Positions 34,954 to 45,500 of a DNA stretch of 64,000 nucleotides are shown here, piece by piece. The notes beneath the pieces were generated by a model, which did not search any database, was not told the origin of the DNA, and worked only from the letters and a program-made list of their open reading frames with translations. Made by a program: the position numbers and the translations under genes. The number at the start of each line of letters is the position of its first letter. Within the stretch, counting starts at the first letter, position 1. The stretch covers positions 124,001 through 188,000 of the forward strand of contig DAORDH010000001.1 of assembly GCA_035345875.1 (NCBI GenBank), given 5' to 3'. Source of the DNA: UBA2033 sp035345875 (GTDB lineage Bacteria > Spirochaetota > Leptospiria > Leptospirales > Leptospiraceae).

Positions 34954-36911
34954 TAGAATACGCAGAAGTAGCAATCAATCTTCCAATTAAAGACGAAGAT
35001 ACACTTACCTATGAAATTCCCTTCGGAACAAAAAATATCGAAGTAGGAAAACGTGTAGAAATAGAGGTAAGAAACCGAAAAATGGAAGGAGTAATTATTG
35101 ATATTCACAATGTTATGCCTTCCTATAAAACTAAACCTATTGGAAGAGTAATTGATAAGCAACCCGTAATTACGAAAGATCAAATAGAACTTGGAAAATG
35201 GATGAAAGATTTCTACGTTTCTACGTTAGGTGAATCCTTGTATAAAATGATTCCGAGCGGTAGAAGAAATATTTCTAACGATAAAATTGATATAACTGTT
35301 GAATCTAAGTTATTAAATTTAAATCCAGAACAAGAAAATGCGTATCGAAAAATTCGAAGTGATTTTGGTAAAGAATCGATTCATTTACTTTACGGAATTA
35401 CAGGGAGCGGCAAAACAGAAGTATATATACATTTAATGCATACACTTCTAAATGAAACAAATAAATCTGCTATACTACTTGTTCCTGAGATTAGTTTAAC
35501 AGTTCAAATTTTAAAAAGACTCCAATTGATATTTGGTAGCTCTCTAGCAATGTTACATTCCGCGATGAAGGTTTCTGACAAATTTAGAAATTATCAGCAA
35601 ATATTAAGAGGTGAGAAGCGGATAATCGTCGGAACCCGCAGTGCTATTTTTGCTCCTGTAAAAGATCTAGGTCTTATTATTTTAGATGAGGAGCATGACG
35701 GTTCTTATAAAGAGCATTCTAATCCTAGATATCATGCAAGACAAATTGCAATGCAAAGAGCTAAAATGGGAAATGCAGTTGTTGTACTTGGATCTGCTAC
35801 TCCTTCTGTTGAATCTTTCTATCATGCAAAGAGGGGTAATATTCAATTTCATACCTTAAAAAATAGAGCGAAATCGGCAGAGTTATCAAAAGTATTTTTA
35901 CAGGAAAAAAAAGAAGACAAAGAAATTATAAGCGACACGCTCTTATTTAAAATTAAGCAAAGGCTTGATAAAAAGGAGCAAGTAGTTTTACTTTTAAATC
36001 GAAGAGGGCACAGTCCTCTTATCTATTCTAAATCGGAAAAGAAAATTCTGGAATGTCCTAATTGTTCTACCAATCTTTGTTATCACAACAAAGGAAAAGC
36101 TGTTTGCCATTTATGTGGTTATAATGAGAGTTATTCGAAGCTAAATGATAGGTATCAAAATCAATTGGATTTGATGGGTGCTGGAACACAGAAATTAGAG
36201 GAATATCTACTAGAAAAATTTCCAAATGTTTTAATAGAAAGACTCGATCAAGACGCCACTAAAAATAAAGAAATTCTTGCAGATGTAATTGGTAGGTTGA
36301 TAGAGCGTAAAATCGATATTTTAACAGGAACTCAGATGATCGCTAAGGGGCTTGACGCATCACATGTAACCCTTGTTGGTGTGATTAATGCAAATACTGG
36401 TTTGGGACTTCCTGATTTTAGAGCGAGTGAGCGCGTTTATTCTCTACTTACTCAAGTGGCAGGTAGGGCAGGTAGATCTGAATTAAAAGGGGAAGTAATA
36501 ATCGAAACTTTTAATAGCAGTCATCCGGTGATACAATTTGCAACAAGACAAAATTACGATGATTTCTTTGACCATGAAATTTTAGTTAGAAAAGATTTGC
36601 ATTATCCACCCTTTTGTAGATTGATAAGACTTCTTACAAGATCTAAAATTGAAACAAAATCAGCAGATGCAATAGAGCTTATAAGAAATGAATTAGATAA
36701 AAAAATTTCTAATCTCAATTTGAAAGATGTATATATTTTAGGACCTGCACCCGCACCCTTTTATAAAATTGATTCTAATTTTAGAAATCATATTGTTATA
36801 AAGACCAATTCACTGCAGAGAGTAAGAGATGTTATACGCGAACTGAAAATGATTTCTCTCCCATCTAATGTATATCTAGAAATCGATATAGATCCCATGG
36901 ATTTGGTCTAA
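34950..36911 (+). CDS. priA: Primosomal replication protein N' (PriA helicase)
   Basis: The 653-residue helicase restarts stalled replication forks. An N-terminal 3'-DNA-binding domain (about 1-105) is followed by superfamily 2 helicase motifs: GITGSGKTEVYIHLM (about 150), LDEEHDGSYKEHSNPRYHAR (about 247) and LGSATPSVES, then GTQMIAKGLDASHVTLVG and AGRAGRSELKGEV. The zinc region keeps CPNC (about 368-371) and CHLCG (about 386-389) but lacks the flanking two Cys pairs, so one zinc site is gone. The start is a TTG overlapping the upstream stop. Shorter than the E. coli protein (about 730). Confidence 0.93.
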   Translation: MIEYAEVAINLPIKDEDTLTYEIPFGTKNIEVGKRVEIEVRNRKMEGVIIDIHNVMPSYKTKPIGRVIDKQPVITKDQIELGKWMKDFYVSTLGESLYKMIPSGRRNISNDKIDITVESKLLNLNPEQENAYRKIRSDFGKESIHLLYGITGSGKTEVYIHLMHTLLNETNKSAILLVPEISLTVQILKRLQLIFGSSLAMLHSAMKVSDKFRNYQQILRGEKRIIVGTRSAIFAPVKDLGLIILDEEHDGSYKEHSNPRYHARQIAMQRAKMGNAVVVLGSATPSVESFYHAKRGNIQFHTLKNRAKSAELSKVFLQEKKEDKEIISDTLLFKIKQRLDKKEQVVLLLNRRGHSPLIYSKSEKKILECPNCSTNLCYHNKGKAVCHLCGYNESYSKLNDRYQNQLDLMGAGTQKLEEYLLEKFPNVLIERLDQDATKNKEILADVIGRLIERKIDILTGTQMIAKGLDASHVTLVGVINANTGLGLPDFRASERVYSLLTQVAGRAGRSELKGEVIIETFNSSHPVIQFATRQNYDDFFDHEILVRKDLHYPPFCRLIRLLTRSKIETKSADAIELIRNELDKKISNLNLKDVYILGPAPAPFYKIDSNFRNHIVIKTNSLQRVRDVIRELKMISLPSNVYLEIDIDPMDLV

Positions 36912-37098
36912 TAAATCTCTCGGAAAACATACAAGTATTTTCTCGAATAAAAACGGAGATATACTGTAGAAGACATTATAATAAAATAAAACAATGGCGT
37001 TGCATAACGCTAATATTTAAAATAATATTTCTTATAAAGTAATTTGCAATAAACGATAATTCAGACTTGATGTAAGTGAATTTATTTTTTTTATATTA
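36912..37098. other. Spacer with small hairpin after priA
   Basis: A hairpin GCGTT-GCAT-AACGC lies at 36997-37010, extendable by a G-T and a T-A pair, in AT-rich surroundings. It may end the priA operon. No ribosome binding site is evident before the TTG at 37099. Confidence 0.35.
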
Positions 37099-40000
37099 TT
37101 GGATTCAAATTATCACGATTTATATAGGCTGAAGGAAACTACAGAAATAACTGTTTATCTTGCCTATTCAGAAAAAGACCAAAAGAAAGTAATTTTAAAA
37201 ATTCTAAATCCAGAATATCCTACGCAGGAGCAAGTTTCCATTTTTCATAACGAGTTTGATTTAACGTTAGATTTAAACTCTAAATATATACGTAAACCAA
37301 TTCGAAAAGAAAGAATAAATGGAAAAAGAGTATTAGTATTTGAATATATAAATGGTAAATCTCTCTATGATATTTATCAAGATGCAAAGAAAATTGATTT
37401 AGAAAAATTTATTACAATCAGTATAGAAATTGCGAAAGCGATATCTGAAATAGAATCACTTGGTATTATTCACAAGGATCTCAACTCAAATAATATTTTA
37501 TATGCAGAAGATACAAATCAAATTACAATTATCGATTTTGGAATCGCAACCAAGATAAGCTCTAAAAGTTATTATCTAGGAAATCCAGAAAAATTAGAAG
37601 GGACTCTTTCTTATATCTCTCCTGAACAGACAGGTAGGATGAATCGAGCTATAGATTTTAGATCAGATCTATACTCACTTGGTATTAGTCTTTATGAGAT
37701 ACTAGCAGGAAAATTACCGTTTGTATTTACAGATTCTCTAAATATTATACATGCACATATGGCTGTTAAGCCTGTAGATTTATTTGAACATATAAATATG
37801 AGTAATCTAAGGTTTACTAAGAAATATTCAAATAAAGCAATTGAATGATTATCCAATATAATTATGCACCTAATAGAGAAGAATGCAGAGGAACGTTATC
37901 AGTCCGCCTCTGGATTCCTTTTTGATTTGATACAAGTTAAAGAAATTTTAGAAGGCAGAAGAAAAGAAACAGACTTTATATTAGCAAGTAAAGATTTTTC
38001 AGCTCAATTTAGAATTCCAGAAAAACTTTTTGGCAGAACCAAGGAAATTGCAGATCTACATGAAGCCTATCGAACCATACTAGATGGGAAAAAGCCATTT
38101 ATTTTAATTAGTGGATATTCTGGTGTCGGCAAATCAGCGTTAGTTCATGAAATACATAAACCAAGTATTGAATTAAGAGGACTTTTTATTGAGGGAAAAT
38201 TTGATCAATATCAAAAAAACCTACCATATTCTGCCTGGATTCAGTCATTTAAAGAATTTGTTAAGAATATTTTGACAGAAAATGAAATCTCTCTAGAAAA
38301 ATGGAAAAATATAATCCTAGATGCTGTGGGAACTAACGGTAAAGTTTTGACAGATATAGTTCCTGATCTACAATTTATTATCGGACATCAACCAGATGTA
38401 ATAGAATTAGGTCCAGTGGAGACAGTGAATCGATTTAATACTGTCCTTACAAATTTTATTCAACACATAGCTACAAAAGATCATCCACTTGCAATATTTT
38501 TAGATGATTGGCAGTGGGCAGATTTGGCTTCTTTAGAACTATTAAAAGTTATTCTTTTGAATCCTGAAATAAAGAATACTTTAATCATTTGTGCATACAG
38601 AGATAATGAAGTAGATAAGAATCATCCATTTGCTATTACTTTAGAACAGATAAAATCTAAAAACATTGTCCCAAAAGAGATTGTTGTCTCCGAGTTAAAC
38701 CTAGAAACTGTAGAAGAAATTGTTTATCAGTCTCTAGGAAGTCAAAATAAGATATTAGCAAAAATGATTCATTCAAAAACAAAAGGAAATGCTTTCTTCT
38801 TAAATGAATTTTTGAAATCCATACATAAAGAAAATTTATTAATATTAGATTATAGAACTGGAAAATGGAATCCTGATTTAGAAAAAATTCAAAATCTGAA
38901 CATAACGGATAACGTAGTAGATTTAATTGTATCTAAAGTAAGAAAGTTAAATCCAGATACTTTAGAATTATTGAAATATGGAACATGTATTGGTAGCCAA
39001 TTTGATATAGGGCTACTGTCGATTATCTGCAAACAATCGAATATAGATATAATTAAAAAATTAGAAACCGCTCTAATAGATGGTTTAATCTTTAATACAA
39101 AATCGGTAACTAAATATAATTTTAAAATTAAGCATTCCTCGAACAGTAATTCATTTAGTATTTACAAATTTGCACATGATAAAATACAACAAGCTATTTA
39201 CTCAATTTTAGATGAAGAAGAGAGAAAGAAAATACATCTACAAATTGGAACTTTATTATTAGAATCGAGTGACTCAAAAGAGCGAGAAGAAAGAGTCTTT
39301 GATATAACGAATCAATTAAATGTAGCAAAGGAATTATTAATTGAAAATTCTAAAAAACTTTTACTTGCAGAATTAATCTTACAATCTGCAAAGAAGGTGA
39401 AGTCTTCCACTGCATATAGTTCAGCTCTATTGTATATTAATCAATGTAAGTCTTTATTAGATGAATCAGCTTGGATTAATCATTATAATATTATATCAGA
39501 CATGTATATAGAAATGGCAGAGATTTATTATTTGAACGGTGATCTTGAAAAGTCTGTCGATTTTATAAATGATTCTCTAAATAAAGTTAAAACAAATATT
39601 GAAAAGGGGGAACTCTATAATTTATAAATAATTGAGTATACTTTATCCGGTAAATATAAAGAAGCAATAGACTCAGGATACATCGCTTTAAAACTATTTA
39701 ATATTGATCTACCATTTGATAATTATAATTCAGCACTGCAAACAGAAATGAATAAAATCGAAAGAATGAAAGGTGATAAACAAATTAAAGATTTTGTTGA
39801 TTTGCCTCATATGTCTTCGAAAGAGACCATTGTTGCTATGAAGATCTTAAATTATATGGTTCCACCTACTTTTATGACATTGCAACCTCTGTTTTTAGTT
39901 ATCGCGGCGAAAATGGTAAATCTATCACTTGAATATGGAAATACGGGTGAGTCCTCTTATGGATATGCGGTATACGGCATAGTTTTAGTCGAGATCTTAC

Positions 40001-42366
40001 AAGATTATAAAAATGGATTTGAATATGGTGCTATGGCTCTAGAGCTAAGCATAAAATTAAAAAATGATATTAAAAAATGTTTAGCCTGTGAAGTTCTCGT
40101 TGGGCATCTAAATCATTGGCACAAACCTCTTAGTCTATCCAATGAATTAACAGAAATTGGATTTAAAGCAGGAATCAATTCAGGTGAATTGCAATTTGCT
40201 GGCTATATTTATTTATACCAAGCATATAACCGTTTTTTTGAAGGAGCGAATTTACAGCAGTATATTAGTGAAATGGAAAAGTTTTTAGAGTTTACCGAGA
40301 AAACAAAAAATCAACATGCATCGGATGTGGTAAATGGGTGTAAACTTTTCGCTCAATATTTATCAGAATCAAAAAATAATTCGTATAATTTAGAAATAGA
40401 GACACACTTTAAGAACGCAAAAGAAAGACAGAGTAATTTATTTGTAGAAGGTCCTTATTATACATTTAAAGCATTTATTAGTTTCTTGGAAGGTGATTAT
40501 AATTCTTGTATTCTTAACTCCGAAATAGCAGACGAAAAAAAAGCAAATGTGCCTGGAGTGATTATAATTGCTGAGAATAAGTATATTCGAGCGTTAGGTA
40601 TTCTCTCCATTTTAAAAAAGAATGAAAAAACAGATTCAGAAAAAGAAAAATATTTAAATCAAATCGATTGTATTCAAAGTGAATTGAAAATACTCTCAGA
40701 TGTTTCTCCTGAAAATTTCTATCATAAGTATACTCTAATTCAAGCAGAACTAGCATTCTATAAAAAAAAATTTTTAGATGCCATGTATTTGTATAAAGAC
40801 TCTATTCAATCAGCAAAAGAGAATGGCTTTATTCAAAGTGAGGCAATCGCTTGCGAGTTAGCAGCCTATTTTTATTTAGAATTGAATTTAGAAGACTTTG
40901 CTAATGTCTACTTTGAGCGATCATTAAAATGTTATAAATACTGGGGTGCTAATCGAAAAATAGATATTATGCAAAATCTATTTAGTAAATTTCAAATCTA
41001 TCCTTATAAAGGGTTAGAGATTCCTTCCAAAAATGAAAGTCCATTTACTATTGCTAATTATAATTCGGAAATAGACATAAACTCAATTATAAAAGCAATG
41101 CAAAGTATTTCTGGAGAAATTGTTTTAGAGAAGTTACTTACTAATATGATTCAAATCATTATTGAAAATGCAGGAGCTGAAAAAGGACTCTTAGTTTTGG
41201 AGGCTGAAGCATATATCGTTCACAATTCAGTTTGCCTATACAATTCAACACCTTTGGAGGAAACAAAGAATCTACCCATTTCTATGATTCAATATGTTTA
41301 TAGAACGGGGGATAATATTGTTATTTATGATGCGATAAAAAATATTAATTGGAATAATGAGAATAAGGATCCAATAAAGGGACATCAATTTACAAGTGAT
41401 TCTTATTTTTCTAAAAATAAAGTTAGATCTATTTTGTGTTTACCTCTGAAAAATCATGGAAATACAATTGGGATTTTGTATTTAGAGAATAATTTAATGC
41501 CAGGAGCTTTTACAAAATCAAGAATTGAGACAGTTAAATTATTATCTGTTCAAGCCGTTATCTCTATTGAGAATGCAAGATTTTATGAAGAATTGGAAAG
41601 CAAGGTCAAGGACAGGACAAAAGCTTTGAATTCTACCTTAGACGTTATAAAAAAAGATTTATTAATCGCCCAAAAAATTCAACAAAACACACTCCCATTA
41701 GACTTAGAAAGATTGGGTCCATTGAAATTTACTATTAAATATTTACCAATGACTGAAGTAGGTGGAGATTTCTTCGATATAATAAAAGTAAGATCTGGAG
41801 TATATCGTATATTTAGAGCGGATGCAACGGGACATGGAGTGCAAGCTGCGTTAGTAACAATGGCAATAAAGTCTGAATATGAAAATTTAAAGCATACTAT
41901 AAGTGAACCTACTGTGATGATTGATATTTTGAACAGAACCTATCAGAGAAGATATAGTTCTTTGAATTCTTTTTTCACCTGTGTTGTTCTGGATAATAAT
42001 TTACATACTGATAAATTAACATATGCATTTGCTGGGCATCCTGCACAAATCTTGATACATAATAATGAAATAATTCAATTAGAGAGAACCGGTAAGATGA
42101 TAGGTCTTTCTAAAACTATGAATTTGACATCTAAGCAATATGATTTTGTGCTTGGAGATAAAATACTTTTATTTACAGACGGAATTTTTGAGGAGTTCAA
42201 TCAAGAGGGTGAGCTCTTTGGTGAAGAGAAATTCAATTCGATTATTTATAAAAACAAAATGGCTAATAATGAACAAATTATATCACAAGTTTTAAAAGAA
42301 GTAACCAAATTTAAGGGTGGATTAGAACAAGATGATGATATTACAATGATTGGAATCGAATTATAA
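37099..42366 (+). pseudogene. Giant Ser/Thr kinase - ATPase - GAF - SpoIIE gene with two in-frame stops
   Basis: One uninterrupted frame of 1756 codons runs from a TTG at 37099 to the stop at 42366 except for TGA at 37846-37848 (codon 250) and TAA at 39625-39627 (codon 843). Domains in order: Ser/Thr kinase (1-270; HKDLNSNN, IIDFG intact), AAA ATPase (about 310-600; GYSGVGKS, AIFLDDWQWAD), a long helical region, GAF (about 1330-1500) and SpoIIE phosphatase (about 1540-1755; GGDFFDI, DATGHGVQAAL, LFTDGIFEE). The whole frame stays protein-like across both stops. Neither the ATG after the first stop (37864) nor that after the second (39748) has a ribosome binding site. Most likely a recently inactivated gene; readthrough is the alternative. 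Confidence 0.8.
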
Positions 42367-42527
42367 GATTTCTAAATATTTTACTAATCTTATAAATAGT
42401 TTTGCTATCTGTAGAGTATAAGTAGTGGATAATAACCGTTATGCGAATGTATTTTAAATAAACTCACAATCTACTTGACTAAATATTGTTCTTCTTTTTT
42501 TACTAGACAGGTTAGGTTAGGCTGTAT
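42367..42527. other. Spacer before hybrid kinase gene
   Basis: The 161-base AT-rich spacer probably carries the promoter for the hybrid kinase at 42528. It includes a short GGTTAGGTTAGG direct repeat just before the start (about 42510-42522), overlapping where a ribosome binding site would lie, though none is canonical. Nothing else stands out. Confidence 0.3.
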
Positions 42528-45500
42528 ATGGAAGTTCCAAACATACCGGAAAACGAAAAAGAAAGGCATAAGAAATTATTAGAATACAACATTTTAGATA
42601 CCCTAGAGGAGAAAGAGTTTGATGATATTGCTAAACTTGCAGCTCAAATATGCAATTCTCCAATAGCACTCATTAGCCTAGTTGATTCAGATCGTCAATG
42701 GTTTAAATCAAACATTGGATTAGATGCAAAGGAAACACCGAGGGATATTTCTTACTGTGCTCATGCCATTTTAACTGATGAAATTCTTGAGATAGAAGAT
42801 TCAGCCAATGATCCTAGATTTTATGATAATCCTCTTTTTCTAAATACGCCTATCGTTCGATTCTATGCGGGAGCTCCTTTGATAACATCTGATGGATATA
42901 GAATAGGGACATTGTGTGTGATTGACCGAGATGCAAAGAAATTAAATGACCAACAATTGCAAACCCTTAAAGTTCTTAGTAATAATGTAATTAATCTATT
43001 AGAATTACGAAAAAATCTATATGAGACAAAAGATAGTGAAATTATATTAAAAGACATTTTAGATAATACAGAAGATATGATTCAAAATATTCAACTATCT
43101 GATGGTAGAATTCTATATGCAAATCCTAGTTGGCTAAATACATTAGGATATACAAAAGAAGAATCTAAAAATTTGCGGTTTAATGATATTATCCACCCAG
43201 AGAGTTTAGATCATTGCATGTTCCTTTATCAGAAAATTGCAAATGGAGAAGATATAAAAGATTTTCATGCAATTTTTATAACAAAGAATAAATCAAAAGT
43301 TTTTGTGAGAGGATCAAGTGGGTGTGTTTTTAAAAATGGAAAACCTTATTCTACTCGAGGAATATTTCAAAATATAACAAGAGAAACAGAATCGGAATTA
43401 AATGAATTTAAATTGAAATCCAGATTAGAATATTTATTAGAACATTCGCCTACCATTATTTATACTTCTAAAGTAAATGATGATTTCGGAGCAACTTATA
43501 TAAGTCCGAATGTAGAAAAAATTTTAGGATTAAATCAAAATCAGTTTTTAAAGGATTCCGGATTTTGGTTAAATAGCATTCACCCTGAGGATAGGGAAAG
43601 AATTGTAATCGGTTTAGAACAATTATTTCTAAATAATAAGCACGTGCATGTATATCGGTTTTTATCTGGAAATGGGATGTATCGTTTGATGCGAGATGAA
43701 CTAAGACTGATAAGAGATTCATCTGAAAAACCAATGGAAATTGTAGGCAGTATGGTAGACATCACAGATTCCAAAGAGATAGAACTGGCTTTGCAACGTT
43801 CGAATGTTCAGGTAAGAGATTTTGCTCAAGCGTTAGACGCTCATGGGATAGTTGCCATTACTGATAGTAAAGGAATTATTACTTATGCAAATGATGAATT
43901 CTGTAAAATATCTAAATACAATAGAAAAGAATTAGTAGGTAAAACACATAAAATTGTTAACTCAGATTTTCATTCTGATTATTTTTTTACCGTTATGTGG
44001 GAGACTATCAAAAATGGAAATGTTTGGAAAGGGGAAATTCAAAATAAAGCAAAAGATGGAACCTTATATTGGGTTGATACAACCATAGTTCCATTTAAGA
44101 ATGAAAAAAATCAAATTTATCAATATGTTGCTATTCGTAAAGATATTACAAAAAGAAAAGAAGCCGAAAGGTCATTAATAGAAAGTGAGTCTAGATTTAG
44201 AGCTGTTACCGAGTCCGCAAATGCTGGAATTATAACTGTAAATATGAATCGACTCATTATAGGATGGAATTTAGCTGCACAGAAACTATTTGGTTATTAT
44301 TTCAATGAAGCTATCGGTAAAAATTTAGCACAACTAATTCCAAATATTAATTATAAAATGTTTCAGGATTACATTGAAAATTATATTTATCCAAATAAAA
44401 TTGAAAATCCGCAAGCTCTAGAGATAAAGGGAGAAAGAAAGAATGGAATTCTATTTCCCATTGAAGTATCGATTTCTACATACGAGATAAACACAGAAAG
44501 ATTTTTTACATTATTCATTCAAGATATATCATATAGAAAAAATGCAGAAGGTGCATTACGAAGAAGTGAAGAAGAATATAAATCGTTAGTTCAAAATGCT
44601 CCAGACATAATTATGAAAGTAAACCTAAATGACGAAATTACATTCATAAACAGAGTCACTCCAGGTCTGAAAGTATCAGAAGTCATTGGAGTAAAAACAG
44701 AAAATTTTATTTTACCAAAGTATAGAGAGATTGTTCGAAAAAAACACAGTGAATCTATATTCAATAGAAAAAACATACAATATGAAACTGAATTTTTAAA
44801 CCCAGATGGAACGACTTCTTGGTATTCAACCTATGTCAGCCCAATTTTATTGAATGAAGAAGTTATTGGATTAACACTCGTTACCCGCAATATAGATGAA
44901 AGAAAAAAACTGGAGCAACGTTTAATAGATCAAAATCGATTCATACAAAAAATAACAGATTATATCCCGGGAATGGTAGGCTATATATCTAAGGATCAGA
45001 AGATTCTATATGCAAATACAAATTATTATCAATGGTATGGTGTTAGCCCTAAACAAATAGAAGGAATGAGGCTTGAAGAATTATTAGGTGATTCATTTTT
45101 AAAAATTGAAAAATATATTGAACGTGCTCTCGAAGGAGAAATTCAGAAATTTGATTCTGAGATTATAAAAACCAATGGAGAAAAAAGTCATCTATGGTAT
45201 CAATATATACCAGATATTGTAGATGATACTGTCGTAGGCTTTGTAGTTGTTTCCCTTGATATTACTGAGCAAAAACTCACTGAGCGCAATTTGATTAGAA
45301 CAAAAAATAAACTGAATACAATACTAGAAGCGATCCCAGAAGGTCTCATTGAAGTTGACTTAAATGGTGAAATTATTTTTGCCAATAAAGGAGCAGGGGA
45401 TATATTAAATATTGAGCAATTGAATAGATCCGAAAAATATTATAAAACGAAACTTTGGAAATCAGAATTTCTCGATGCCTTTGGAAGTTACACAAATGTA

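Noticed and set aside
42438..42448. GTTATGCGAAT repeated in two intergenic regions (also 50662-50672)
   Set aside because: Only two copies with no shared distance to genes; similar words occur inside coding sequences.
42510..42522. GGTTAGGTTAGG direct repeat before the hybrid kinase
   Set aside because: A two-copy hexamer is easily chance and has no partner site.
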